Of a stretch of 64,000 bases of DNA, positions 10,729 to 20,579 are shown one piece after another. The position numbers and the translations under genes were made by a program. Location of the stretch: assembly GCA_963682055.1 (NCBI GenBank), contig OY821747.1:21264126-21328125 (forward strand). Reading direction: 5' to 3'. Each line of letters starts with the position of its first letter. Position 1 is the stretch's first letter. This stretch comes from Primula veris (taxonomy: Eukaryota; Streptophyta; Magnoliopsida; Ericales; Primulaceae). The notes under the pieces are model-generated. The model searched no databases. It saw nothing but the letters and a program-made list of their open reading frames with translations, and was not told where the DNA came from.

Positions 10729-11454
10729 GACAAACCCTAGAAAGAGAAAGGTGGGGAAAATATGGGAGAAAGGTGAGATCAAAAAGAATTACTTGGGAAA
10801 GATAAGGGAGTGGAGCTGCAATAGAGGGAATAAAATATTAACCGTCCTTTCGTGTGACAGAGGTTTCCTTCTTTTCAGCCACAGAAAAGTCAAACAACCA
10901 CAGATATTTTAAATTTCAACGCTCCAGATCTTGCCACGTAAAAAGTTTAACCCACTAACCCATGCACTTCACATCATTGAACCTATATAAACGGTCACTG
11001 GACCCCACCACGAAAATCTTACAACATACACTACCAATATTAATACAATATGGCACGATAATTACCACCGAGGATACATACTGTACAAAGTACCTCGACG
11101 CCATACAAGGATTTATTACCACAAGAACGCGGGATAAGCTCGACGAAGACCGTTCCTAGCTTGACGGCACTTCAGCCTCAAACCTAGCAACGCTCTTCGG
11201 GGGAATAACCGGAGACAAAGGAAAAAGGAACTTGTGAAAGAAGAAATGTGCAAGCAAGGCAATAAACAACTTACGAAAGGAAAGCAAATAACAAGTACTT
11301 TTATTCATCCACAAGGGGGAAAACAACTAATTACAACGGATATAATCAAGCAAAAAAACAAAGGAAATCTTGAAAAAAAAAACACCACCACAAAAATCAT
11401 TCCACATTGGCACCCTTCTGCTTTTCCTTAATCAAGAGGAGTTCAACCGTACTT
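10729..11454. other. Non-coding spacer in gypsy element
   Basis: No credible coding frame. A plus-strand TATA-like CTATATAAACGG is at about 10982-10993, upstream of an ORF (10962-11159) that shows no family pattern and begins before the TATA. This may be an old promoter. Confidence 0.5.
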
Positions 11455-11823
11455 TTATTGTTGAACCCTAGAACTACCACCTTCCTCGGCATTCTTCTTC
11501 GCCAGGAGCTCTTTGAGATGATCCTTCTCTTTGATCAAGCGAGAAATACCAATCTCAGCCTGTTGCAAGGCGTAAGACTGAGACTTGCATTTCTGCTCGG
11601 CTTCAAAATGAGCAGTACCCTCCTCATCCCAATATTGTTTAAACCTCCTGACTTCAGTCTGAGCACACTTGAGATCGGCTTTCAGCCATGACATCTCAAT
11701 TTCTTTCAACTGAAGAGGAGTCAATTCCTCTTCCCCGAAACCGGGGGGACGGGGTAGCATAAAAGTAGGCTCCTCTTCAAGAAGGGCTTTCTTTTTGGCA
11801 CCAGATCTAGTGGTGAGAGCCAT
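11455..11823 (-). CDS. Antisense small coiled-coil ORF 1
   Basis: A 122-residue minus-strand ORF starts with a true ATG at 11823, directly after a CTTTTATCTTAG stretch that could also be a splice acceptor. The N-terminus is basic (MALTTRSGAKKKA), followed by a proline-rich stretch with PRPPGFGEEE, then a helical coiled coil to the end. No family recognised. It shares with the ORFs at 12105, 13400, 14200 and 14769 the same strand, size class and coiled-coil design, so they may be diverged tandem copies. Translation is not shown by the sequence. Confidence 0.5.
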   Translation of the reverse strand: MALTTRSGAKKKALLEEEPTFMLPRPPGFGEEELTPLQLKEIEMSWLKADLKCAQTEVRRFKQYWDEEGTAHFEAEQKCKSQSYALQQAEIGISRLIKEKDHLKELLAKKNAEEGGSSRVQQ

Positions 11824-12104
11824 CTAAGATAAAAGCAAGTTAGAAGAAACAAAAATTATAAAACAGGAAAGAGAAAGGAAGAGTTAATAATGGAATACAA
11901 ACAATAGGGAGCATTTTATAAAGACTCGAAGGGCACGAAATACGAAAAGACACCAAGTACGAGGCGTTGCAACAATTCACAATATAAAAGGCACAAAGTA
12001 CGAGGCGTTGCAACAGTTCAGAATAACACGAAATACGAAAAGGTACAACAGTTGATACAATTTCCTAAGTGGGAAAAATACATCAGAAAACAGGCCCAAT
12101 AAAA

Positions 12105-12584
12105 TTAAGGATTAATGGGCGGGAAAACCGAACTGCCGGACCGAGAAAGGGCTACCCGATCATAACAATTTAACCGAGGTTGGTATGAATCGTTCATGAC
12201 CACCAAACACTCATTCTCCCTGGTAAGGTCGGCATTCTCACCACTAAGGACCGAGATATGTTCCTTAAGCCAAGCATTTTTAACCGTCAGGCTAGCTAGG
12301 CCTTGAGGAGAGTTGTCAAACTCATCCTGGGCATGGTCCCAAATCTTCTCGGCCTCATACCAAGAGTCGGCCAGATGATTTCTATGAGACAACAAGTGGT
12401 CGAGCTGACGACTCAAGGCTGAAATCTCAGTCCACTTAATAGTTTCCTCGGGGTGTGAGTTGAACAAACTCAAAGCCAGGACACCATACTCCTTCTCAAG
12501 CCTAGCCATTCGATGACGGACCCTAGATACCTCAGCATCCAAGTCCTTCAGCTGAGCATGATATCTCACCATGGGCTCAGACAT
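12105..12584 (-). CDS. Antisense small coiled-coil ORF 2 with own TATA box
   Basis: 159 residues from an ATG at 12584. The first 50 residues form a clear heptad pattern (LKDLDAEVSRVRHRMARLEK), and a second coiled coil with LSGENADLTRENECL lies near residue 115. A TATA box (CTATAAATAC on the minus strand, 12681-12690) lies about 97 bp upstream of the ATG, the right place for a plant promoter with a short leader. The neighbouring ORF at 13400 has the identical ten bases at a similar distance. Function unknown; possibly a self-assembling or partner-binding accessory protein of the retrotransposon. Confidence 0.55.
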   Translation of the reverse strand: MSEPMVRYHAQLKDLDAEVSRVRHRMARLEKEYGVLALSLFNSHPEETIKWTEISALSRQLDHLLSHRNHLADSWYEAEKIWDHAQDEFDNSPQGLASLTVKNAWLKEHISVLSGENADLTRENECLVVMNDSYQPRLNCYDRVALSRSGSSVFPPINP

Positions 12585-12680
12585 TCTAAAAAATTGTTGT
12601 AATACAGAAGGAAATGGGGGATGAGGGAGAAGCAAATACAAGTTTATGAAAAATGATACATCATAAAGAAAGGTTGAAGA

Positions 12681-12690
12681 GTATTTATAG
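12681..12690 (-). promoter_or_regulatory. TATA box for ORF at 12105-12584
   Basis: CTATAAATAC on the minus strand, about 97 bp before the ATG. Confidence 0.55.
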
Positions 12691-12924
12691 AGCAAAGATA
12701 GTATGGCATAGTCTGACAATGCTTGGGAACATGCATCTTTGACCAATCTGCCAGGCTTCAGATTTCACATGGGTACAGTACAACACCATACAAGAAGAAA
12801 AGACAGGTACTTGATGATTCTGACAAGAGCAGGAAACGACAAACCACAAACATAACATAAAAAGAACAACAGAAGATGCAAATATATATTTCATTAATGG
12901 GATACATAGGTGATTCGTTACATC

Positions 12925-13090
12925 AAAGGACAACCCCAGGAGAAAATCTGTTACATAGATATCCATTACATCAGAGAACAACACCAAAAGAAAACCTACT
13001 ACACAGGTGTTCATTACATCAGAGGACAACATTAAAACAAGGTCGATTACATCAGAGGACAATGTCCAAAGAAGATCGACTATATCAACG
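12925..13090. repeat. Degenerate about 32-bp tandem repeat around TTACATCAGAGGACAA
   Basis: The motif TACATCAgAGGACAA recurs at about 12918, 12968, 13013, 13046 and (as TATATCAACGAGC) 13080, with intervening AAA-rich spacers. Non-coding. Confidence 0.65.
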
Positions 13091-13399
13091 AGCCCAGCGA
13101 ACAAGAGACGCGAAGGAAAGAAGCATAAAAAAGAAGAGGAACATAAAGAAGAAAAGAGAAATACGAAGAAAAGAAACATAAGACAGAAGAAAAAAAAAAA
13201 AAAAAAAAGAAGAAAGTCCACAAAGTGTGGGAGAAGAAAGTATTAAACAAGCAAGAAAACGAAGAAGAAAAATGAAAGGTGCTCAAATAGAGAGAACAAA
13301 ATAGAAAGAGAAAAAGGAAAAAAATGTGAGAGAACAAAGTATAAAACAGAAAAAGAGGAAAAGAAGAAGAGTGCAAGAGAATAAAGTAAAAAGAAATTA
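13080..13399. repeat. Purine-rich low-complexity DNA
   Basis: Plus strand is almost entirely A and G with GAAGAAAA repeats and an A run near 13191-13208. Long F- and S-rich minus-strand frames here are composition artefacts. Just upstream, 12960-13080 holds four degenerate copies of a TTACATCAGAGGACAAC motif about 33 bp apart. Confidence 0.85.
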
Positions 13400-13693
13400 T
13401 TAGGAGGAAGATGGTCGGTATTGATGAGAGGGCCCCGCTGGACTTGCAGCATCTTGGAGCGAAGGATTCCTCCTTAGAACTGTGTTCTCATCAAGCAAGT
13501 ATTGATTGGCACGCCTGCAGTAATCCAGCTCGGCCTTCAACCAAGTCAACTCTCTCACCATCTCCTTATGGTGACCACGCATTATTTCTAACTCCACCTC
13601 GGCATCTCTCAAAAGCTTCAAGGCATTGCCATAAGAGGCCTTGAAAGCTTCCACTTGCAAAGTCAAGGAGGAACTGGAAAAGGGGGAAGCCAT
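13400..13693 (-). CDS. Antisense small coiled-coil ORF 3 with own TATA box
   Basis: 97 residues from an ATG at 13693 (MASPFSSSS start). The centre is a coiled coil (LLRDAEVELEIMR, then ELTWLKAELDYCRRANQ). The tail is proline- and serine-rich. The TATA box CTATAAATAC (minus strand, 13772-13781) is about 80 bp upstream. The M-A-S-P start is shared with the ORF at 14200-14479 and nearly with 14769-15080 (M-T-S-P), which supports a common origin of these ORFs. No family recognised. Confidence 0.55.
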   Translation of the reverse strand: MASPFSSSSLTLQVEAFKASYGNALKLLRDAEVELEIMRGHHKEMVRELTWLKAELDYCRRANQYLLDENTVLRRNPSLQDAASPAGPSHQYRPSSS

Positions 13694-13771
13694 TGCAATG
13701 TATAAAATGAGAATATATAAAGTGAGAATATATGAGGAGGATATGATGAAGAAAGACAAGCCTCAAAGGAT

Positions 13772-13781
13772 GTATTTATAG
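13772..13781 (-). promoter_or_regulatory. TATA box for ORF at 13400-13693
   Basis: CTATAAATAC on the minus strand, about 80 bp before the ATG; identical to 12681-12690. Confidence 0.55.
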
Positions 13782-14199
13782 ACAAGTTAATGAAGGCGTG
13801 AGGTGAAGAATCGCAACCGTTAGCCAGAAAAGGTTTGGAGAAGCGTGTGTATTAAAAGAGACGCGACTGTTCAAAAGCAACTCTTGGATTGGTGCCATTA
13901 TTTTAATATTTATGGGAGAGGCAGTTATACACGCGTCCTTATAGGGAAGTGCAACAATCTCAATGAACATTGAATATATTCTTTGCACTGGGCTCGAGAA
14001 AACCCAGTGGATAAGGTCGAACACAAGGCTCAATAAAACCCATTAATGAAGCCACACGCGTGCGCAGTAAAGATAAAGTGCATTGGGAAAATAAATCAGA
14101 TAAGAACAAGAAAAAGAAGAATTTTCATTAATTGATTGGAATTTCATTACAAGATGCTAGTCAACAAAAGGAAATTACAAAAAAGAAAGGAAAAGAGAA

Positions 14200-14479
14200 T
14201 TATTTTGTAGAAGGGCCTGCTTCATCATCCGGCCTCTTTTTAGACCGAGCATACACCTCCTTGAGGGCCAATTTATAAGCCCTCTTGGACGCAATATTCC
14301 TGTCCCTAGAAGCCTCAAGCTCTTTGATCCGAGCGCTCGTCCATTTCAACAGCGCGACGAGCTTCCATGGTTAAAGAGGCAACCCTCCTTTCAAGAATAC
14401 GAGCTTTCCTCACCTCCTCCTCCAAATGAGCAACGTACTCAGGAAGGTTGTCACCACTAGTTTCACGAGGGGAAGCCAT
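14200..14479 (-). pseudogene. Antisense small coiled-coil ORF 4, frameshifted
   Basis: ATG at 14479 opens MASPRETSGDNLPEYVAHLE followed by a coiled coil. The frame stops at 14315, but the +1/-1 frame carries on from about 14340 with RIKELEASRDR and KRAYKLALKEVYARSK to a stop at 14200. Both parts align with the ORF at 14769-15080 (SGDNSSDYVAYL, RIKRLEAS, KELHDRSK), so this is a paralogue with a frameshift and a short internal deletion. A TATA box (TATAAAA, minus strand, 14530-14536) lies about 50 bp upstream. Confidence 0.65.
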
Positions 14480-14529
14480 TTGTTCGTTAATAAGGAGTGA
14501 ATTATACAAACAAGACAGGTATAACCCCC

Positions 14530-14536
14530 TTTTATA
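14530..14536 (-). promoter_or_regulatory. TATA box for ORF at 14200-14479
   Basis: CCTATAAAAGGGGG on the minus strand contains TATAAAA, about 50 bp before the ATG. Confidence 0.5.
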
Positions 14537-14768
14537 GGAAGAAATAAGGGGTAGATCAAAGGTCATCTCGAAGAAAGACTAACCCTTTTGAACTTTCCAA
14601 GGACATTTATGGCTAACTAACGACAGTTCAAGTCCAATTAAAGTCATCCAGTGAGGTATTAAGAAGATAAACAGACAAGAATGAGAACAAGGAAATATTT
14701 TATTAATTCCAATGATTCGATTACAACTTGGTGATGATACCCAATACAAAAGAAATTACAAAAGCTAA

Positions 14769-15080
14769 TTATTCCGATGAATAGCTTGTTTCAACGTCAT
14801 CCGACCCCGGTTTGGACCGATCATGAAGCTCCTTGAAGGCAAGATTATAGGACTTTTTTGCTGTCTTTTGCTTAGCCAGAGAAGCCTCGAGCCTCTTTAT
14901 ACGCTCAAAGGCCCAATCCCGATCAGCCATCGTCACGTGATGAGCCGCGTCCATATCAGACAACTTTTTTGTCACGACCGCCAGCTTTCTTTTCACGACA
15001 CGAGCCTTCTTGACTTCATTCCCCAAATAAGCGACGTAATCTGAAGAGTTGTCTCCAGTAGAACCATTGGGAGAAGTCAT
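14769..15080 (-). CDS. Antisense small coiled-coil ORF 5 with own TATA box
   Basis: 103 residues from an ATG at 15080. It starts MTSPNGSTGDNSSDYVAYLG, continues as a lysine-rich helix (KKARVVKRKLAVVTKKL) and a second helix (AFERIKRLEASLAKQK), and ends acidic. It is intact and is the best full-length member of the duplicated pair with 14200-14479. A TATAAAA element (minus strand, about 15134-15141) is roughly 55 bp upstream. It lies 275 bp from the 3' LTR, so LTR enhancers could act on it. Function unknown; the highly charged coiled coil fits protein or nucleic acid binding, which is only an inference. Confidence 0.6.
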   Translation of the reverse strand: MTSPNGSTGDNSSDYVAYLGNEVKKARVVKRKLAVVTKKLSDMDAAHHVTMADRDWAFERIKRLEASLAKQKTAKKSYNLAFKELHDRSKPGSDDVETSYSSE

Positions 15081-15133
15081 TGCGTCTCAATCAAAGTGAT
15101 AACAAATTGGATAATGGGGGATGAGGCATTTCC

Positions 15134-15141
15134 TTTTATAA
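15134..15141 (-). promoter_or_regulatory. TATA box for ORF at 14769-15080
   Basis: TTATAAAA on the minus strand, about 55 bp before the ATG. Confidence 0.5.
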
Positions 15142-15335
15142 TAAATAAATGTTGGAAAGGTCAAGGGTTTTCCTCGAAGAAAGATATCAAGATAGAACTT
15201 CTTGAATGACCTCAAATGGGCCCCAGGGAACAGTCATAAATCTGTTGCATTTCTCGATGAAGCATTGGGAATAGCAAGACCGAAGTAACATCCGCGACAG
15301 ACCGATCATGACTCCCTCGACGTGGAGATCACACC

Positions 15336-15350
15336 GAGGAAGTCAGAGAG
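15336..15350 (+). other. Polypurine tract of gypsy element (imperfect)
   Basis: GAGGAAGTCAGAGAG lies four bases before the 3' LTR start. Two pyrimidines interrupt it, so the plus-strand primer site is inferred from position. Confidence 0.5.
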
Positions 15351-15354
15351 CACT

Positions 15355-15922
15355 TGATAGAACATAAAAATTGGACCCGAATATGTTTATTCGGGTATGA
15401 ATCGACCCACCCATTATTAGAGGGTACCCAATGCTAAAACCCAAAAACCCATGGTCTAAGAGAGCTTTCCTAAAATGCCATTATCTATAAAAGTTCAGCT
15501 CAGTAGTAAAGGTCCACAATGAAAAAGCCCATGAGATGACGCCTAAGATGGCGACATTTGTCAACATCCTATGAGTCATAATTGCCTATAAATAGCCAAG
15601 TACCCCCCCTAAAAGAAGGACCCCTCAAAATCTATCAAAAATATATAGAGAGAAGGAGAGAAAAGATAAAAACTTGTCAGAGCTTACCACACTAGAAAGT
15701 AAACCGAGCAAGATAAAGAACCGAGTACCGAAGAGAAGGAGAAAGACCAAGATCAAGATTAAATTAATAATCCGAGCACAAATGCAATAGGAAATTGTAA
15801 ACCGAGCAGTATAAGTGACGAACAATAATAAAGATCAAAGAAGTGTTCGATAATTATCGTCTTTTACTCATTATATTATTGTTGAAAAGCATATCGTACC
15901 CATCAAAGATTATTCTTTATCA
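15355..15922 (+). repeat. 3' LTR of gypsy element, 568 bp
   Basis: Starts TGATAGAACA and ends TTTATCA, giving a 5-bp terminal inverted repeat TGATA/TATCA. Its last 250 bases match the 5' LTR tail at 1-250 (4 differences). Contains a plus-strand TATA box (TATAAATA, 15587-15594). Confidence 0.9.
15587..15594 (+). promoter_or_regulatory. LTR promoter TATA box
   Basis: CCTATAAATAGCC within the 3' LTR on the sense strand, about 335 bp before the LTR end; the likely U3 promoter core. Confidence 0.65.
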
Positions 15923-15972
15923 ATAATTAAAAAAATTCGTAATTAATTATAACTTGTCATTGTAATTACTAC

Positions 15973-16443
15973 ATGTGTTTCTGGTTGAACTGCAGATCCT
16001 CCAAATGCAAAGTTGATCCCCGTTGTTGAATTGCGAGATGTAGGATTGATGTACGGAGGAACTAAAGGTAGTCTTAGGTACATAGCTGGAAAAAAAGGAA
16101 GCAAATCTTCAGTGACATGATTGATGTTTGTTTTCTTAAAAGTTAAAACTAATAACTTTTTTATTATGAAAATAAGATTCCATTGAGGAAAAAAGCAAAA
16201 ATTCATTGTGAAAGAAGTGATCAAGAACCACACTAATCTTACCGATGTAGTCCGCAATATTTAGACCATTTGTTGCACGGGGGCTAATATTCTCATCGAG
16301 GTCAACCCCATATGGATAATATGAATTACGATTCCCACCATCGATGATGGAATCACCAAAAACGTATAGAGCATGAACAAGTGGAGAAAGGTTTTGCGAA
16401 TGGGAATGAGAGAAAAAGAGTGTAAAAGCAACACGGATGGGAA
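15973..16443 (-). pseudogene. GDSL esterase/lipase, 5' exons, cut by gypsy insertion
   Basis: GDSL esterases are secreted plant lipid or wall-ester hydrolases. Minus-strand exon 1 (to 16243) holds ALYVFGDSIIDGGNRN, the block I with the catalytic serine, then YPYGVD and RATNGLNIADYIG. A donor (CG/GTAAGA) at 16242 joins an acceptor (TTTCCAG) at 16086, and exon 2 (16085 to about 15973) gives YLRLPLVPPYINP and GINFAFGGSA, the family's second block; the splice keeps the frame. Exons 3-5 are absent: the gypsy 3' LTR ends 50 bp beyond exon 2, so the rest would lie left of the window. No in-frame ATG precedes the hydrophobic leader; the frame reads from about 16443 without one. A TATA box is at 16501-16508. 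Likely a dead gene. Confidence 0.85.
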
Positions 16444-16500
16444 TAATTGTAACAACTTTGAAGTTAAAACGATAAGCGAATATGAATATGAATATGCCGG

Positions 16501-16508
16501 TATTTATA
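16501..16508 (-). promoter_or_regulatory. TATA box of GDSL esterase gene
   Basis: CTATAAATACCGG on the minus strand, about 60 bp before the leader-peptide region. Confidence 0.55.
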
Positions 16509-16510
16509 GA

Positions 16511-17353
16511 ACTCAAATGTTAGTAATCACATGGAGTATTAATTATTGGTCTCTATAATAATTACCAAATGCAACATTTCTCATATGTTATACATGAATA
16601 TGTACATATCAAAAGTATAACTAGACTTAGAACCCTATAAAAGATTACTGTGCACTAACAATTGACTCCCATGTGTTATGTTAAAGTCATGTAATAGCCC
16701 TTTTGTTTTACCACAACTACTAATAACATGTAATAAGTGTTTGGAAATAACCAGATTGCGATGGGTAATGGTTGAGTAAATTATAACACTGCCAAATTCC
16801 TATGAGTAAAGTTTTATAGGGTCTCAATTTTGTGATTTTTTTTGTGTTGTTAAAGGTTTTATATATATAAATTTCAAATGTTCCGATATACTCCTATATA
16901 TTTGTTATTGCAGATAGTTTTCATTTGTGTTGTTAAAGGAAGTGAAATTTCAAAATCTTCTAACGTTGAAAAGGGAAAACTCTATTTGCATAAGTTTACA
17001 AACAGACTCGAACGTTTTTTTAGTTAACTTATCAAGCTGAGTTCAGAAAATGAGTTTAAAACCGGCAACTAGATAAATCATTTAATTTGTCAAGCTGAGA
17101 CAAGCTAAACTTTCTGTATACATATCGTTCAGTATGGGATCGTAATTGGTAGATGAACCATTTATATCATTTAAGAAAAAGATATTTCCACAAATGCAAA
17201 CAATTTGAATTTTGAATAATTCTATATGTGAAATATTCCGTTCTAGTTTAGACCAAAGCAGTCGCAGTTAGACAGTTGCAAACAATTAATGAATGAAATG
17301 ATGAGTTTCAGGTTTCTTATTTCAGAATAATAATACTAATGCTACTATGGCAT
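16511..17353. other. No gene seen; GDSL upstream region
   Basis: AT-rich DNA without a coding pattern on either strand. It should contain the promoter of the GDSL gene. Confidence 0.6.
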
Positions 17354-17575
17354 TGGTTTTTCAAGATGAAAGAGAGAGATTTGTGAAAGATGTAATTTTA
17401 TTACTTGACATGAACATATATTTATACAAGAGAATGAAAAGATCTTTAACAGATCTAACGTAAGGCAACATGAAACAAAATAAACAGGAAACAAAATATA
17501 TTCCTAGTTTCTATGTATATACATATCTAATGAAATAAGATTAGTCAAAGTATTCCCTTTAACAACTTTTCAACA
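17354..17575 (-). repeat. 3' LTR of copia element (left end approximate)
   Basis: Shares about 170 bases with 20580-20753 (GATCTAACGTAAGGCAACAT, AATAAACAGGAAACA and so on). Outer boundary set at a TGG...; uncertain by tens of bases. Confidence 0.7.
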
Positions 17576-17800
17576 CTCCCCCTCAAGTTCCTCAAGTTGT
17601 AGAGTGAATATCTCGAACTACCAACTTGCATATAATAGAATTATGACCGTCTCGTCCCAAATCCTTTGTAAGAACATCAGTCAGTTGATTTGAAGAACTG
17701 ACGTGTTTCACATCGACCATCCCCTCTTGTACCTTATCTCTGATGAAATGACAATCCATTTCTATATGTCGTGTTCTCTCATGGAAGACAGGATTTGCCG

Positions 17801-18518
17801 CTATATGTAGAGCTGCTTTGTTTTCACATTACAACAGCGCAGGTTTCCGACGAGGATACCCAGATCTTCCAGTAAATAGCTTAACCAAGTCAATTCCCAG
17901 CAAGCACCTGTCATAGCTCTATATTCAGCCTCGGCCGAGGATAAAGAAACGGACTTTTGTCTTTTCGACCTCCAAGATATTAAAGACGGTCCAAAGAACA
18001 CACAATATCTAGTAGTGGATCTCCGAGTAAGCGGGCAACCTGCCCAATCTGAATCACAATAAGCTCGCAATCTAAAATCACTGAGTGAAGAAAAATACAA
18101 ACCCTTTCCAGGTGCATTTTTAAGATAACAAATTACATGCAATGCAGCATCTAAACGAGGCTTATGCGGCTCATGCAAAAACCTACTAAGCACATGTACC
18201 GAGTAAGTGATATTCGGTCTCATTATAGTAAGATAGTCTCCCGATCAGTCTACGATATTTTGTTGGGTCTTTTAGTAAATCCCCATTATCTGATAATTTT
18301 AGACATTTCTCCATAGGATGGTCTACTGGAGCAGCTCCTATTAATCCCGTGTCACTAATTATTTCTAAGGCATATTTTCTTTGGGAGACAGATATTCCAT
18401 TCTTTGACCGTGATACTTCTATGCCAAGAAAATACTGGCAAAAAACGATGGTAAGAAAGGTAATTTGAAATAGGGTACCTGGTGCTTTTACGTGGACCTG
18501 GAGACGATAGAGACTCAT
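17801..18518 (-). pseudogene. Copia RNase H and reverse transcriptase C-terminus
   Basis: The frame 17801-18223 reads ALHVICYLKNAPGKGLYF, AYCDSDWAGCPLTRRST, SWRSKRQKSVSLSSAEAEYR, which are the copia RNase H motifs in order. The preceding frame 18186-18518 carries LGIEVSRSKNGISVSQRKYAL and HPMEKCLKLS of the reverse transcriptase tail. The two overlap in different frames, so a frameshift lies near 18200. The catalytic part of the reverse transcriptase is gone. Confidence 0.9.
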
Positions 18519-18907
18519 AATTTGAAGCCGGCTGCGTGGTCGGTTTCCAGGAATAGTCTTAAAGTTTGACTGGTGAGGCTGTATGGCGTTGAGATCGTCA
18601 AGGGAAACTTGGGGATGGCTCGATATGGATGCTTGCTGGTTCCAAGTGGTTATTTTCGATGGAGGGAGGAGAAGAAGAAGTAGACTGATTTAGGGATTCC
18701 GATCTAGCTATAGGTGATGAGATGGGGGATGATGAACTTGGTTCACCAAATTGGTCTTGATAAGAGGAATGCAAGTAGTTATTCTCATTATTACTTGGTT
18801 TTGAATCACTAATGAGTTTATTAGTATCATTGGATTGGGGTTGGTCTGAGGACTTACTTTCCTTTGCTGGTTGTGGTGTTGAGCTAGAGTAATAATTGTT
18901 TTCTCCA

Positions 18908-20086
18908 TTATACAGGTGTAGGAATTGAATGTAAAATTGGACATCTTTGAGGGATATTTTGTTCAGGTTGACTCATCGCATATGGGAAATATTTTTCATG
19001 AAAAATAACATCGCGGCTTGTAAATATTTTATGTGTTGAGAGATCATATAATTTAAAAGCCTTTTGTCCTAATAGGTAACTAATAAAGACACAAGGAATG
19101 GCACGGGGTGCAAATTTATGTGAAACATGATTATCTTTTGCATATGCCAAACAACCAAAAATGCGTAAATGCGAAAAAGTTGGAGGTTTAGAAAAAGAAG
19201 TTCGAATGGAGTTTTTAATGATAATAATTTGGTTGGTAGTCGGTTGATTAGATGGACCGCAGTTAACACACATTCTCCCTAGCGTTTTTTTGGAAGATTG
19301 GTATGAAATTTTAATGCTCGTGCAACCTCTAATATGTGACGATGTTTTCTCTCTACTACACCATACTATTGAGGTGTATATGTACAAGAAGTTTGGAAGA
19401 TTACCCTATTGTCATTAAAAAATTCAATCAGAGACTTAAATTCACTTCCATTGTTACTTCGAAGGGTTTTTACAGTTGATTAAATTGATTAGAAACGAAA
19501 GAAAAAAACTACTTTAATAAGGGTTGTTTTTCACTTTTCTGCCACATTAGAAAAACTCACGTAAAACGGGAATAATCATCAACAATAGTAAGGAAAGAAC
19601 GAGCACCAGAAATAGAGGCATGTTTATAGGGACCCCAAATAACCAATGAATAAGTTCAAAGAATTTATTAGACGAAATAGAACTAGTACCAAAAGGTAAC
19701 CGGGTTTGTTTTGCCAATGGACATATATGACATACATTATCTAAATTGACTGGAATTTTGAGAAAGTTTTTAGCAATATACTCTAAACGAGAAGATGAAA
19801 CGTGCCCGAGTCGACGATGCCAAATATCAGTAGTTGTCGTGGAAAGGTTACAGGTGGGTAGGGATGAGATCGATTGAGTTTTTGTTGCTAGCCCCACCAA
19901 GTAATAAAGAACATCACGCAGCTTACCCAAACCAATCGTCTTCCTCGTCAGGTCATGTAAAACACAATAAGATTGATAAAAGGTTAGTGAACATCCTAAT
20001 TCCATTGTAAGTCGACTAACTGACATCAAATCAACTTTAAAATTAGGTACAGAAATCACATCATGCACACTATAAGTAGAATTCAA
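18908..20086 (-). pseudogene. Copia integrase and GAG-pre-integrase fragments
   Basis: 19547-20086 carries VPNFKVDLMSVSRL and WHRRLGHVSSSRL with a CHICPLAKQTRLPF segment, the GAG-pre-integrase and zinc region. 18908-19387 has SHLRIFGCLAYAKDN, CVFISYLLGQKAFKLYDL and SRDVIFHEKYFPY of the integrase C-terminus. The core with the DDE residues is damaged by stops and frameshifts around 19390-19560. Confidence 0.88.
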
Positions 20087-20579
20087 ATATAATGATCATG
20101 TAGACTCAATTGAAGCTCTATCTCCGTTTGGTAATAAAACAGTCGGTAATGGGGAAAGTTTATTATTATTGAACTTGAAGATGTTATACGATTTGTAGCA
20201 CCACTATCAATAATCCATCGGCGAAATATTTTTTGAGACAAACCTGGCATACCAGTGACATTAACTTGAAGTGTATTTCCTTCTACTATTTTATTTTTGT
20301 TTAATAACTTTAATATTTACTTAATCTGAGCTTGAGATAAAAAAAAATCCACATTGGGTGAGTGAGAGGTCTCCCTTTGTGTAGAATCCCGTGTCTCACC
20401 ATATTTGTTCTCACAGACTTGGCTAGCTGCTGCAGGAGCTTGGTTCCATCTTCCCTTGGGCCTATTGGGTTTGTATTTTGAATGATTTGTACACTTGATT
20501 GCTGCGGTTTGTTCGATCAGTGTGGTTTGGCTGGTCTCCATGGCAAGCTTGTTCTGTGTGGTTGGTTGATTTCAGGTTT

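Larger units (their letters stand above)
1..15922 (+). mobile_element. Ty3/gypsy LTR retrotransposon, Tat lineage, 5' end outside window
   Basis: Order seen: 5' LTR tail, tRNA-Asp-like primer site, gag, protease, reverse transcriptase, RNase H, a second (archaeal-type) RNase H, integrase, about 9 kb of extra DNA with minus-strand ORFs, then 3' LTR. The second RNase H after the normal one is a known mark of the Tat lineage, and long 3' regions with extra ORFs are also known there. The 250 bases of 5' LTR visible differ from the same part of the 3' LTR at 4 positions, so insertion was recent. Coding capacity is nevertheless destroyed by several stops and frameshifts. The target duplication cannot be tested because the left flank is outside the window. 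Confidence 0.93.

Noticed and set aside
12685..13452. Long F- and S-rich minus-strand ORFs
   Set aside because: Arise from purine-rich low-complexity DNA on the plus strand.
16136..16516. GDSL ORF starting at 16516
   Set aside because: That start is TTG and lies in the TATA region; the real coding part must begin near 16443 and lacks an ATG.
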